A DNA stretch of 64,000 bases, from positions 3,565,110 through 3,629,109 of the forward strand of contig NC_014844.1 in NCBI RefSeq assembly GCF_000176915.2, given 5' to 3'. The first letter of the stretch is position 1, and every line of letters starts with the position of its first letter. The DNA comes from Pseudodesulfovibrio aespoeensis Aspo-2 (GTDB lineage Bacteria; Desulfobacterota; Desulfovibrionia; Desulfovibrionales; Desulfovibrionaceae). Shown here one piece after another: positions 34,592 to 47,961 of this stretch. The position numbers and the translations under genes were made by a program. Under the pieces are notes generated by a model that did not search any database, was not told where the DNA came from, and saw only the letters and a program-made list of their open reading frames with translations.

Positions 34592-35482
34592 TCACTGCTC
34601 GTCGGGGGGGAGGATCATCCCCTCTTCCGAAGACGCCTCGTCAGGGTCGAATTCCGGTTCGGGCTCTTCAGGGGGCGGGGGCTGGTTCCGTTTTGGTCCG
34701 GTGGGCATGCTGGCGAGCCGGGCCTCCACCACCTTGGGGTTGGGATAGGTGGTCAGAATGGACTCAAGCAGCTTGCGGGCCTCGGGGTAGTCCCGCTCGC
34801 TCTCGTAGATGTCGGCCAGCAGAAACACGGCCAGCACCCTGGTTTCCTCATCCACGTCCGGGGTGGCCAGCAGGGTCTCGATGGCGCTCTTGGCCTGATT
34901 GGAGTTGCCGATAAAGCTGTAGCTCTGGGCCAGCTCGTAGAGACATCGCGCCTTGCCCGAGCCGTCCACGGCAGAGTCGGCGCAGTTCTCCAGGGTCATG
35001 GCCACCAGGTCGTAGTTGCCCATGGAGCGGTGGAGCCTGGCCATGCGCAGCTGGGTGGCGTAGGTCCGCCTGGGCGAGTCCTCGGCGTGGCTCAGGCATT
35101 TTTCAAAGGCCTCGATGGCCTTCACCGGGTTGCCGAGCTGGGCATAGACATCGCCCAGCTGGAACATGATCTGCCAGGCCGCGTCCTCGTCCATGCCCAG
35201 CTCAAGGTACATGGCTTCGAGCAGGACCACGGCCCGGTCAAGATCGGCCTTGATGGTCACGGCGATCTCGCTGAGCCTGTCCCAGGCCTCGCGGCGAAAC
35301 TCGCCCTGGGGCTCCACCTGAAGATAGCGCTCGTAATCCTTCTCCGCCTCAAGATAGAACCCCTTGGAGTAAGACTCGCGGGCACGCCGGATGTCCTCGT
35401 CGCCGGGCGAGCGTTCGCGCGAGCAGGCCACGGCGAGGAGCATCGCCGTGGCCAGCAGTGTCAGCATGAGTATGCGCTGCAT
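34592..35482 (-). CDS. TPR-repeat lipoprotein
   Basis: A 296-residue lipoprotein. The signal peptide ends in lipobox LLAVAC with the acylated cysteine at 20. It is followed by about five tetratricopeptide-like repeats ([44 protein letters not shown]) and a disordered acidic/Pro-rich C terminus. It is probably an outer-membrane scaffold such as a YfiO/BamD-like or cell-division-associated protein; the exact role is unknown. It starts 8 bp after the gyrA stop and may be the last gene of the dnaN-gyrB-gyrA transcript. Confidence 0.85.
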   Translation of the reverse strand: MQRILMLTLLATAMLLAVACSRERSPGDEDIRRARESYSKGFYLEAEKDYERYLQVEPQGEFRREAWDRLSEIAVTIKADLDRAVVLLEAMYLELGMDEDAAWQIMFQLGDVYAQLGNPVKAIEAFEKCLSHAEDSPRRTYATQLRMARLHRSMGNYDLVAMTLENCADSAVDGSGKARCLYELAQSYSFIGNSNQAKSAIETLLATPDVDEETRVLAVFLLADIYESERDYPEARKLLESILTTYPNPKVVEARLASMPTGPKRNQPPPPEEPEPEFDPDEASSEEGMILPPDEQ

Positions 35483-35489
35483 TGGGTTC

Positions 35490-37937
<2,448 letters not shown>

Positions 37938-38132
37938 TATGCCTCCGGTTATGCCTCTGGCCTCACGGCCTCCGGCTGTCCGGCACACCCGCCGAAGCAG
38001 GCTGCCGGGAATCTTCCAAACCCATGTCGTCGCTCGCCCGGCCCCTTGGCCGGATTCCATGGCGACACGGAAAATTTTCCACTCTCAACTTCCGGGGCTC
38101 AAGCCTCTGCGCCAGCCCCAGGACAAAGAGAG

Positions 38133-38163
38133 GCCGGGGGGATCTTTTAAACCCCCCCCCGGC
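38133..38163. terminator. GC hairpin between gyrB and gyrA (possible terminator)
   Basis: The CCGGGGGG arm (from 38134) pairs with a C9 run and GG ending at 38162, with an AT-rich loop. It lies 15 bp after the gyrB stop on the minus strand, but there is no T run after the stem, so termination may be partial. Confidence 0.5.
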
Positions 38164-38177
38164 ACTCCCGCGCAAAC

Positions 38178-40571
<2,394 letters not shown>

Positions 40572-41741
40572 CTAGACGTTTTCCTCGGTGTAGTAAGTAT
40601 CTTCCTGGATCATCATGGGCATGACGATCACGTTGTAATCGCGATCATCGACACCGGTCAGGCCGCAGGGGGCCTCGGTACCGGTCAGCGTGAACTTGAC
40701 GGTAGGCGAATTGAAATGGTTCAGGATCTCGATGAGATTCCTGGTGGGAAACGCGATGCGCTTCATGTCTCCGGCAAAGGTGGCGTCGATGGATTCGCGT
40801 GCCGTGCCCGTCTCCTGACCCTGGGCCGAGATGGTCACCTCGCCCTCGCCAAAGGTGAAGTAGGCGCAGCGGTTGGAATCGGTGTTGAACAGGGCCACGC
40901 GCGACAGGGCATCCACCAGCTCCAACCGCTTGACCTCCAGGGTCGAGACATTGTCATCGCCGAGCTTTGCCAGGAAATTGTTATAGTTGGGATACTGGTA
41001 GTAGGACAGCGGCAGGGTGAAGGTCTCCCGCTGGTCGCCGGTGCGGAAGAAGAGCCGCTTGTGGCTGATGGCCAGCTCGATCTCGTCGGAGGTGAGCCAT
41101 TTCTTGAGCTCGCCGATGTACTTCTTCTGGATGAGCACGCCCTCTTCCGGGAGCATGGCATAAATGTCATCGTTGACAAAGTTGAACATGGCGAACTGAT
41201 GGCCGTTGAGACCGCAGACCTCGACCCGCTTCACGCCCATGCTCTCGCGCGGCACGAAGTAGATGCAGGCAATGGCCTCCATGGAATCCTCGTCGGAGAT
41301 GCAAAAGGCGATCTTGTCGATGATCTCGTGGAGGAAATCGCCGGACCAGAAAACCGTGCCGTTTTCCGGGAAGCTGGAAAATTTCTGGAACCATTCCGGA
41401 TCATTGACCGGGAATTTGTATTTCTTGGCCTTTTGCTCCACCAGCACGTTCTGCTTGGCCTCGTCGGTGCGCAGGGTCAGCTCGCCCTGGTCATTGCGCA
41501 GCTGCTTGACCAGATCGTAAAAGGCGCGGCCCTGCACGCCGGCCAGCCCGTCCTCCTCGATGGAGGCGGGATACGAGCCCATGAATTCCAGGTTCGAGTC
41601 CGTGCTCATGATGTTCAGGTTGCCGTTCTCGCACTGCAGCCAGATGGTCCGCAAAAAGGCGGCGCCTGTTTTGGCCGGAATGATGTTGGCCGATTTCTGG
41701 AGGCCTTCGATGATCTCATCCCTGTTCACTTTCAGAAACAT
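40572..41741 (-). CDS. dnaN: DNA polymerase III sliding clamp (beta subunit)
   Basis: A 389-residue three-domain clamp. It starts MFLKVNRDEIIEGLQKSANI and ends with the beta-clamp C-terminal strand and an unusual short tail (IQEDTYYTEENV). The family segments GRAFYDLVKQLR and FPTRNLIEILNHF are present. It forms a dimeric ring around DNA in the cytoplasm. The ATG is preceded by an AGGAGAT-type site in an AT-rich spacer after dnaA. Confidence 0.96.
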   Translation of the reverse strand: MFLKVNRDEIIEGLQKSANIIPAKTGAAFLRTIWLQCENGNLNIMSTDSNLEFMGSYPASIEEDGLAGVQGRAFYDLVKQLRNDQGELTLRTDEAKQNVLVEQKAKKYKFPVNDPEWFQKFSSFPENGTVFWSGDFLHEIIDKIAFCISDEDSMEAIACIYFVPRESMGVKRVEVCGLNGHQFAMFNFVNDDIYAMLPEEGVLIQKKYIGELKKWLTSDEIELAISHKRLFFRTGDQRETFTLPLSYYQYPNYNNFLAKLGDDNVSTLEVKRLELVDALSRVALFNTDSNRCAYFTFGEGEVTISAQGQETGTARESIDATFAGDMKRIAFPTRNLIEILNHFNSPTVKFTLTGTEAPCGLTGVDDRDYNVIVMPMMIQEDTYYTEENV

Positions 41742-41888
41742 AAATAATATCTCCTTGATTGAGATTTATTGGCTCGGTTCGTTTGTTCCTTGTTAATGCA
41801 TGTGCCTGAAATAAAAATAAATATTATGCACAGGCATCGGAACATTTCACGAACCGGTTGTGCGTGAAACCGGTGCATTCACCGTTTG
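41742..41888. promoter_or_regulatory. dnaA-dnaN spacer with DnaA box; candidate origin element
   Basis: A 147-bp AT-rich spacer. It has a perfect DnaA box TTATGCACA at 41824-41832, next to an A/T stretch (41805-41826) that could unwind. An inverted repeat TTTCACG...CGTGAAA around AACCGGTT lies near 41851-41875. Only one perfect box was found, so it could be an origin part or an autoregulatory site for dnaN. Confidence 0.45.
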
Positions 41889-43187
41889 TCACGGCAAGCG
41901 ACATTTTGTCTTCAACTTTTTCAACAGTTGTTTCAATTCAAAATCATCCTCTTGCAATTGCTCTATTTTTTTGACTGAATACAGGACTGTGGAGTGGTCC
42001 TTGCCGCCAAAGGCCCGACCCAGGGCGGGATAGGAGGTGTTGAGCAACTGGCGGCACAGGAACATGGCCACCTGCCTGGCCTGGGCAATGTTCTGGTGGC
42101 GCTTGGTGCCGGTCAGCTCCTTGATGTTGACGCTGAAGTGTTCGCTGACCACGGTCATGATCTTCTTGGGCGTCAGGTCGTCGGTGGTCTTTTCCTCGGT
42201 GTTGGCCATGATGTGCTCGAAATCGCGCTGGGTCATCTCTTTCTTGACCAGCTCCTTGAAGGCGAAGAGCTTGAGCAGCACCCCCTGGAGATAGCGGAAA
42301 TCGGTGAAATGCTGGGCCAGGGTCAACACCTGCTCCTTGCTCAGGAGCAAACGCTTGAGGCGGCACTGGCGCTGGATGTAGCCCACCCGGATTTCGAGAT
42401 CCGCCTCCTTGAGGGTGACGATGAGCCCCCAGCCCAGGCGGGATTGCAGGCTTTCGTCCAGAAAGTCGTAGCTGGCCAGCTTGTCGCGGCAGCAGATGAT
42501 CATCTGCTTTTTGTTGTCGTAGAAGTGGTTGAAGAGATTGACCACCTCCTGCTGGAAATGGGGATGTTCCCTGATCTTCTGAAAATCGTCGATGAACAGG
42601 AAATTGTACTCAAAGAGATGGTTCCTGGCCCGGAACGGGTCGCCCTTGAAGCGGATGGTGTAGAACGAATTGAGCTCGTCCATGGAGCCGATGAATATCT
42701 TGGAATGATCGTGCTTCTTGCTGATCTCGTTGGCCACGGCCCTGATCAGGTGGGTCTTGCCTGACCCGCCCGGCCCGCAGACGATGAACGGGTTGAAAAG
42801 CGAGGCCGACTGTTTGGCCACCTCCCGTGCCGAGGCGATGGGAAAGTAGTTTTTCTTGTTGATCAGAAAAGTGTCAAAGGTGAATTCCTGGCCAAAGGGA
42901 AAGTCGATCCGCTTGATCACATCGGCGGCTTTGACGCCGGTGCCGCGCTCCAGGCTTCCGTTGTCGCGGTAGCTGACCACATAGCCGGTGCCAAGGAACA
43001 TGTTCAGCTGCGCCTCGAACCTGTCCTGGACCTCGCTCTCGAACCATTTGGCGAAAAAAGCGTGGGGAAAACCGACCACAATGCGCTTGCCTTCCTCCTC
43101 GTACACGAGGTGCAGCGGGTCGAACCAGCGCTTGAGTTCGGCGTCGGTGCTGGTCTGGAGCAGATGTTGGCGCAGGGAGTGTTTCAC
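41889..43187 (-). CDS. dnaA: Chromosomal replication initiator DnaA
   Basis: A 432-residue AAA+ initiator: N-terminal DnaA_N-like domain (1-75), Walker A GPGGSGKT (138-145), Walker B FLFIDDFQ, and C-terminal domain IV with the signature FGGKDHSTVLYSVKKIEQL. It opens the origin and loads the helicase. The start is taken as the GTG at 43187, where homology begins (MKHSLRQHLLQTS...). An ATG at 43271 is in frame but would add residues encoded by an A/T tract with a hairpin. There is no strong ribosome site at either. It lies divergent from the HcyBio gene. Confidence 0.95.
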   Translation of the reverse strand: MKHSLRQHLLQTSTDAELKRWFDPLHLVYEEEGKRIVVGFPHAFFAKWFESEVQDRFEAQLNMFLGTGYVVSYRDNGSLERGTGVKAADVIKRIDFPFGQEFTFDTFLINKKNYFPIASAREVAKQSASLFNPFIVCGPGGSGKTHLIRAVANEISKKHDHSKIFIGSMDELNSFYTIRFKGDPFRARNHLFEYNFLFIDDFQKIREHPHFQQEVVNLFNHFYDNKKQMIICCRDKLASYDFLDESLQSRLGWGLIVTLKEADLEIRVGYIQRQCRLKRLLLSKEQVLTLAQHFTDFRYLQGVLLKLFAFKELVKKEMTQRDFEHIMANTEEKTTDDLTPKKIMTVVSEHFSVNIKELTGTKRHQNIAQARQVAMFLCRQLLNTSYPALGRAFGGKDHSTVLYSVKKIEQLQEDDFELKQLLKKLKTKCRLP

Positions 43188-43245
43188 TATGACTTTTTGC
43201 TGTTGCGGGCCATTATGCAAGGCATTGGGAAAATTGGGAAAAAAA

Positions 43246-43260
43246 ACCTGGAATTCAGGT
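43246..43260 (-). promoter_or_regulatory. Terminator-like hairpin in the dnaA leader
   Basis: ACCTGGAATTCAGGT is a 15-base palindrome. On the minus strand it is preceded by TTTTTTAG and followed by eight T, 52 bp before the dnaA GTG. It could attenuate dnaA transcription, or mark a DNA-binding site. It also argues against the longer DnaA start. Confidence 0.4.
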
Positions 43261-43433
43261 CTAAAAAACATCTCGAAATTTCTTCGATTCTATACCCCAA
43301 AAGCGCGGGGAAGCCAAGGGCTGCGGGGCTGTTTTCCGGGATAAATCCATTGATTTGCGGGCATATTTGGGACATGATGCGATTCCTGTTGAAAACACGG
43401 TGGAATTTGGCTTGAATGACCGCTGGAGGGACC

Positions 43434-44603
43434 ATGGCCGAGCATCAGGTGAACAAGACGATCCAGGAAATCAACGACCGCATCCGCAGGGGCAAGGCCG
43501 TGGTGGTCAACGCCCATGAGATGGTCGAGATCGTCCGCAAAGAGGGCAAGGTCCGCGCCGCCCAGGAGGTGGACGTGGTGACCACGGGCACCTTCTCGCC
43601 CATGTGCTCGTCCGGGCTGCTCTTCAACATCGGCCAGCAGCCGCCGGTGATGAAGGTCTCCAAGCTGTGGCTCAACAACGTGCCCTGCTACTCCGGCATT
43701 GCCGCGGTGGACGCGTATCTCGGTTGCACCGAGCCGAGCGAGGACGACCCGCTCAACAAGGTCCACCCAGGCCGCTTCGCCTACGGCGGGGCCCATGTCA
43801 TGGAGGATCTGCTGCGCGGCAAGGCCGTGCACCTGCGGGCCGAGGCCTACGGCACGGACTGCTATCCGCGCCGCGAGCTGGACAAGGATATCACCCTGGC
43901 CGATCTGCCAAACGCGGTCATGTTCAACCCGCGCAACTGCTACCAGAACTACAACTGCGCCGTGAACCTGACCAGCCGCACCATCTACACGTACATGGGG
44001 CCGCTCAAGTCCAACTGCGCCAATGCCAACTACGCCACAGCAGGCCAGCTCTCGCCCTTGTTCAACGACCCCTATTTCAGGACCATCGGCATGGGCACCC
44101 GCATCTTCCTGGGCGGCGGCACGGGCTATGTCATCGGCGAGGGCACCCAGCATGTGTCCAAGCCCCAGCGCAACGAGCGCGGCCTGCCCGAGAACCCGTC
44201 CGGCACCCTGATGCTCAAGGGCGATTTCAAGCAGATGGACGCCCGCTACGTGCGCGCCCAGTCGATCCTGGGCTACGGCGTGTCCCTGGCCGTGGGCGTG
44301 GGCATCCCCATCCCCATGCTCAACGAGGAGATGGCCTTTTTCACCGGCGTGTGCGACGCGGACATCACCATGCCGGTCAAGGACTACGGCTACGACTACC
44401 CCAATGGCATTCCCCGCCAGCTGACCCGCGTCACCTTCGAGGAACTCAAAAGCGGCGAGATCATGGTCAATGGCAAGAAAACCGCGACCATCCCCCTGAC
44501 CAGCTACTCCATGTCCCTTGAGGTGGCTGACGAGCTCAAGGCGTGGATCGAGCGGGGCGAGTTCCTGCTGACGGAAAAAGTGGCCGATATTCCAAGCTAC
44601 TAG
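43434..44603 (+). CDS. Homocysteine biosynthesis protein (HcyBio/DUF39)
   Basis: A 389-residue protein of the HcyBio family (PF01837). Conserved parts are visible: TTGTFSPMCSSGLLFNIG, YGGAHVMEDLL, FNPRNCYQNYNCAVN and GTRIFLGGGTGYVIGEGTQH. The family takes part in the alternative route that makes homocysteine from aspartate semialdehyde and sulfide in sulfate reducers and methanogens; genetic evidence comes from Desulfovibrio. The ATG at 43434 follows GGAGGG; an ATG six codons earlier is weaker. No other gene of that route is adjacent. It has its own terminator. Confidence 0.92.
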   Translation: MAEHQVNKTIQEINDRIRRGKAVVVNAHEMVEIVRKEGKVRAAQEVDVVTTGTFSPMCSSGLLFNIGQQPPVMKVSKLWLNNVPCYSGIAAVDAYLGCTEPSEDDPLNKVHPGRFAYGGAHVMEDLLRGKAVHLRAEAYGTDCYPRRELDKDITLADLPNAVMFNPRNCYQNYNCAVNLTSRTIYTYMGPLKSNCANANYATAGQLSPLFNDPYFRTIGMGTRIFLGGGTGYVIGEGTQHVSKPQRNERGLPENPSGTLMLKGDFKQMDARYVRAQSILGYGVSLAVGVGIPIPMLNEEMAFFTGVCDADITMPVKDYGYDYPNGIPRQLTRVTFEELKSGEIMVNGKKTATIPLTSYSMSLEVADELKAWIERGEFLLTEKVADIPSY

Positions 44604-44622
44604 ACTGTTCAAACAAAACAGG

Positions 44623-44658
44623 AACGGGCCGTCCGAAAGATCGGGCGGCCCGTTTTTC
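44623..44658 (+). terminator. Rho-independent terminator after HcyBio
   Basis: The AACGGGCCG arm (44623-44631) and the CGGCCCGTT arm, with one mismatch, pair through GTCCG/CGGGC, followed by TTTTT. It lies 20 bp after the stop. Confidence 0.88.
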
Positions 44659-44676
44659 TTGTGTGGTGCGGGTCGG

Positions 44677-45447
44677 TCAGAGCCCGTCTTCCAGGATCAG
44701 CTCCGTGACCTCGCGGCAGGCGTCCTCGTCCGGCACAAAGCCGGTTTCGCCGATGGTCGCCACCGGGCGCATGCCAATCAGGGAGTTGAGGATATAGGCG
44801 TGCTCAAAGTCGCCCAGGCTGTCCAGGGGGATCGTATCCGGGCTGATCTCAACCACCCTGGCCGCCAGCTTCAGACTGGTGGAGGCGAGCCGATAGGGCG
44901 AGTCGGTTTCGTGGAATTTTCCGTCGCGCCGAAAGAGAAGCGCGCCCGTGGTCGTCTCAAGCAGGTTGCCGTCAAAATCGAGCAGTGCGGCGTCGTCGAA
45001 GCCGCGCGCCCTGGCCCGGATCAGGGCCAGGTGGAAAAACATGTAGCTGGTGGTCTTCTGGGCGTTGAGGGTGGACACGTGGCGATCCTCGCACAGGCAG
45101 ACCCGGTACGCCTTGTAGGGCTTTGGCTCAAAGGGCGCGGCCAGGATCACCGGATGGGCCGCGGGCGTCTCCATGGGGTAGAAGATGTTGATCCGGGCGG
45201 GTCTGCCCTCCAGCCCGTTGCGGTTGAGCACCTGCCTGATGACCGCCTCGAAATCCACGCTGTCATACTCGGCCTGATAGGCGCGCAGCGAGTGGAGCAG
45301 CCGGTCCAGGTGCAGCTCCAGGTGGCAGGGCTTGCGCCCGTTGTAGTAGATGGTCTCGAAGAACCCAGCCCCGTAGCGAAAGGCGGGTGCTGCCGGGTCC
45401 AGGGTCACGCCCAGGTGGGTGAATTCGCCCTTGCGGTAATGGATCAT
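44677..45447 (-). CDS. pabC: Aminodeoxychorismate lyase (class IV aminotransferase)
   Basis: A 256-residue PLP protein. The fold-type IV signature is FRYGAGFFETIYYNG (23-37). The catalytic Lys131 is in QKTTSY, and a TTGALLF loop binds the cofactor phosphate. In this operon it should release pyruvate from 4-amino-4-deoxychorismate to give 4-aminobenzoate for folate. The family also holds branched-chain aminotransferases; the pabA-pabB context decides. The ATG at 45447 (GGAGGG site) overlaps the pabB stop as ATGA. Confidence 0.88.
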   Translation of the reverse strand: MIHYRKGEFTHLGVTLDPAAPAFRYGAGFFETIYYNGRKPCHLELHLDRLLHSLRAYQAEYDSVDFEAVIRQVLNRNGLEGRPARINIFYPMETPAAHPVILAAPFEPKPYKAYRVCLCEDRHVSTLNAQKTTSYMFFHLALIRARARGFDDAALLDFDGNLLETTTGALLFRRDGKFHETDSPYRLASTSLKLAARVVEISPDTIPLDSLGDFEHAYILNSLIGMRPVATIGETGFVPDEDACREVTELILEDGL

Positions 45448-46742
45448 GGTCCCTCCAGGGTGAGAAATTTCTCCGCCTTGGCCAGTGTCTCCTGATACTC
45501 GCTTGCCGGGTCCGAGTCCACCACGATGCCGCTTCCGGCCCAGAAGTCGAAATTTCCCGTGTCCGCGTTCCACGCCGCCGTGCGGATGGCTATGGACGAA
45601 TCCAGTTCGCGCTCGCCACGGACCGCCAGCATGGAGCCGCAGTACACGCCCCTGGAGTGCGGCTCCAGCGCCTCGATGATGGTCATGGCGCTCGCCTTGG
45701 GGCAGCCGGTCACCGACCCGCCCGGAAAGGCGTTGAAAAACAGGTCCAGACAATCCCGGTCATCGCGCAGCCGTCCGGTGACATTGCTGTACATCTGGAG
45801 CAGCCGGTCCACGCAGAAAACAGACTTGTGGCCCTCAACGCGCACTGAGCCGGGTTGGCAACAGGCCGAGATGTCGTTGCGGATCAGGTCCACGATCATG
45901 GACAGCTCCGCGTCTTCCTTGGCCGATCCGGTCAGCCGGGCCAGGACTTCCGGGTCGGTCTCCCCTTCCCCCTCTTTGAGCCGCAGCGTGCCCTTGATGG
46001 GCTGGGACAGGACCAGCTCCCCCTGCACCCGCAAAAACCGCTCGGGCGAGGTGGAGATCACCCGGTGCGGCCCGGACGCGAAACAGGCGTAAAACGGCGC
46101 AGGCCGCGTCCGCCACAAATGCAGGAACAGCCCCGCCGGATCAAGGCCCGGCCAGTGGCCGGTGAACCGCGTCGAGAGGTTGAGCTGGTAGACATCCCCC
46201 GCCCTGATCCGGGCCAAAGTCTCGCGCACCCCGGTCTCATAGGCCGCGCGCGGCAGGGACATGCGCACCCCGGCCCGGTCAAACCCGGACACCCCGGCGC
46301 GCTCTTGTAACCCGATCCGCTGCCCGATCCCCTCCAGCCGGGCTTTGAGCGCATCCACGGTCCGCTCTTGGCCGACCAGGGTCATCATGCCGCTCGCGTG
46401 GTCGTATTCCGCCACGGCTGCGTATTTCTTCAGATGGCCCAGGGGAAAATCAAGCGGCTTGGTTGAGGGAATCCCGCGCAGGATCAGGCCATAGGTGTAG
46501 CTGACAAACCCGAAGGCCGGGCCGGGCGAGCCGAAACAGAACGCCCTGACCTGGTCCGGCGTGGTCCTGGCCGTGAAAACCAGCTCGTCCGCAACGCCCA
46601 CCCCGATCAGCGGGACAGTGGCTGCCGGATGGCCGGGCACGGATAAAAGCGCGTCCGCGCCTGCCTCGCGTACCAGTTCTCCGGCCAGTCCGTCGAACGC
46701 CAGCCGGTCAAGCAAGGCCGAGAAAGTCGAGCGCCTGGGCAA
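45444..46742 (-). CDS. pabB: Aminodeoxychorismate synthase component I
   Basis: A 432-residue chorismate-binding enzyme. The C-terminal catalytic core has AGDVYQLNLSTRF, the SQPIKGT motif and FPGGSVTGCPKASAM...GVYCGS. PIKGT with Lys is the PabB form (TrpE has Ala there), so it should make 4-amino-4-deoxychorismate with ammonia from PabA. The N-terminal part lacks the tryptophan-binding motif of TrpE-type enzymes. It overlaps the pabA 3' end by 35 bp and pabC by 4 bp. Confidence 0.92.
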   Translation of the reverse strand: MPRRSTFSALLDRLAFDGLAGELVREAGADALLSVPGHPAATVPLIGVGVADELVFTARTTPDQVRAFCFGSPGPAFGFVSYTYGLILRGIPSTKPLDFPLGHLKKYAAVAEYDHASGMMTLVGQERTVDALKARLEGIGQRIGLQERAGVSGFDRAGVRMSLPRAAYETGVRETLARIRAGDVYQLNLSTRFTGHWPGLDPAGLFLHLWRTRPAPFYACFASGPHRVISTSPERFLRVQGELVLSQPIKGTLRLKEGEGETDPEVLARLTGSAKEDAELSMIVDLIRNDISACCQPGSVRVEGHKSVFCVDRLLQMYSNVTGRLRDDRDCLDLFFNAFPGGSVTGCPKASAMTIIEALEPHSRGVYCGSMLAVRGERELDSSIAIRTAAWNADTGNFDFWAGSGIVVDSDPASEYQETLAKAEKFLTLEGP

Positions 46743-47259
46743 TGAACGCGCCTCCGTCCGGGGTCATGAAGGATTCCGGGTGAAATTGATATCCAAGCAA
46801 TCTGTCGGCCCGCGACCCAAGGCACATGATCACCCCGGCGTCGTTTCTGGCCAGCACGTCCAGCCCTCGGCCCACCCGGCTCACATGGAGCGAATGATAC
46901 CGGGCCACCCGGCGCCGCTCCCCGGCCCAGTCGATGGCCTCGGCCCGGCCATGCACACAGCCAGGCAGCGGCTCGGTGCGCCCGCCCCGCCACTGGTTGA
47001 TGATCTGCATGCCCAGACACACGCCCAGCACCGGCCCGCCCGCCTCGAAAATCCGGTCATAGCCCGGATATTCCTCTGGCCTGCCCGGACCCGGCGAGAT
47101 GACCACCAGATCGGCCCGGGCCGGATCAAGCCCTGGTAGTCCGGCATAGGGCACCACCCCGACCTCCACCCTGACCTCTGCACCGGCCATTGAGACCGTC
47201 AGCAGATGCTCAAGGTTCCTGGTGAAGCTGTCCGCGTTGTCGATGAGCAGGATGCGCAT
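46708..47259 (-). CDS. pabA: Aminodeoxychorismate synthase glutaminase component
   Basis: A 183-residue class I glutamine amidotransferase. It has an N-terminal [13 protein letters not shown], an oxyanion strand [12 protein letters not shown], nucleophile Cys81 in [10 protein letters not shown], and a catalytic HPES near the C terminus. It supplies ammonia to PabB. TrpG is nearly identical in motif but no trp gene is nearby. It is first in the operon pabA-pabB-pabC. It is slightly short for the family (190). Confidence 0.92.
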   Translation of the reverse strand: MRILLIDNADSFTRNLEHLLTVSMAGAEVRVEVGVVPYAGLPGLDPARADLVVISPGPGRPEEYPGYDRIFEAGGPVLGVCLGMQIINQWRGGRTEPLPGCVHGRAEAIDWAGERRRVARYHSLHVSRVGRGLDVLARNDAGVIMCLGSRADRLLGYQFHPESFMTPDGGAFIAQALDFLGLA

Positions 47260-47340
47260 GAACCGTCCTGTTCCCGTCCCGTCCCGTCCTGCCCTCGCCC
47301 TGCCTGCTCTGCCCGCACGCTGCGCCGCGCCAGGGCCGCG

Positions 47341-47832
47341 TCAGGAACGCTCCAGCGATGCGGCGGCCTTTTCCACCGATGCCTTGAAGCCGTCGCGCGC
47401 CTGCCGGATCTTCTCCGCCACACGATCATCATGCAGGGCGATGATCTGCGCCGACAACCAGGCCGCGTTCTGCGCGCCCACCTTGTCCAGGGCCACCGTA
47501 CCCACCGGAAAGCCCGGAGGCATCTGCACCGTGGCCAACAACGCGTCCATGCCGCCCAGAGGCGAGGCCGTCAGTGGCACGCCCAGCACCGGCCTGATGG
47601 TCTTGGCTGCCACAGCGCCCGCCAGATGCGCTGCCAACCCGGCCGCGCAAATGAACACCTGACAGCCCGCAGCCTCATACTCGGCCACCAGCCGGGCCGT
47701 GCGCTCAGGCGTGCGGTGCGCCGACGAAACCGTGAACACATGATCAATGCCCAACTCCCCAAGCAAATCCGAACAGGGACGCATCTTCTCCTCGTCTGAA
47801 ATGGAACCCATGAAAATCACGACCTGTGGCAT
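47341..47832 (-). CDS. purE: N5-carboxyaminoimidazole ribonucleotide mutase
   Basis: A 163-residue protein. The N-terminal [20 protein letters not shown] and [16 protein letters not shown] segments are the PurE substrate-binding loops. It converts N5-CAIR to CAIR in purine synthesis and works as an octamer. The ATG at 47832 has AAAGGAG 5-6 bases upstream. It lies downstream of purD, separated by a large hairpin. No purK is visible, so it might be the class II AIR carboxylase type; the SSAHRTPE motif alone does not decide. Confidence 0.93.
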   Translation of the reverse strand: MPQVVIFMGSISDEEKMRPCSDLLGELGIDHVFTVSSAHRTPERTARLVAEYEAAGCQVFICAAGLAAHLAGAVAAKTIRPVLGVPLTASPLGGMDALLATVQMPPGFPVGTVALDKVGAQNAAWLSAQIIALHDDRVAEKIRQARDGFKASVEKAAASLERS

Positions 47833-47861
47833 CGGCACTCCTTTGTGATGATGGTGGTGTT

Positions 47862-47947
47862 GCCTCCGGCGGCCAGGGGGGAAGGGGAGAGGGGAAACCT
47901 TTGAGAAAAGGTTTCCCCTCTCCCTTCCCCCTCTGGCCGCCGGAGGC
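47862..47947. repeat. Large GC hairpin, dispersed repeat copy 2
   Basis: An 86-base palindrome. GCCTCCGGCGGCCAG at the left pairs with CTGGCCGCCGGAGGC at the right, through G-rich/C-rich arms, to a loop with AAACCTTT/AAAGGTTT. The left arm is nearly identical to the hairpin at 21417-21490. It lies between purD and purE, where it may end or stabilise the purD transcript. Confidence 0.85.
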
Positions 47948-47961
47948 ATTCGTTTCCTCTG

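Noticed and set aside
43188..43271. N-terminal extension of DnaA to the ATG at 43271
   Set aside because: The added residues come from an A/T tract with a terminator-like hairpin and do not match the start of DnaA proteins; the GTG at 43187 begins at the conserved KHSLRQHLL segment.
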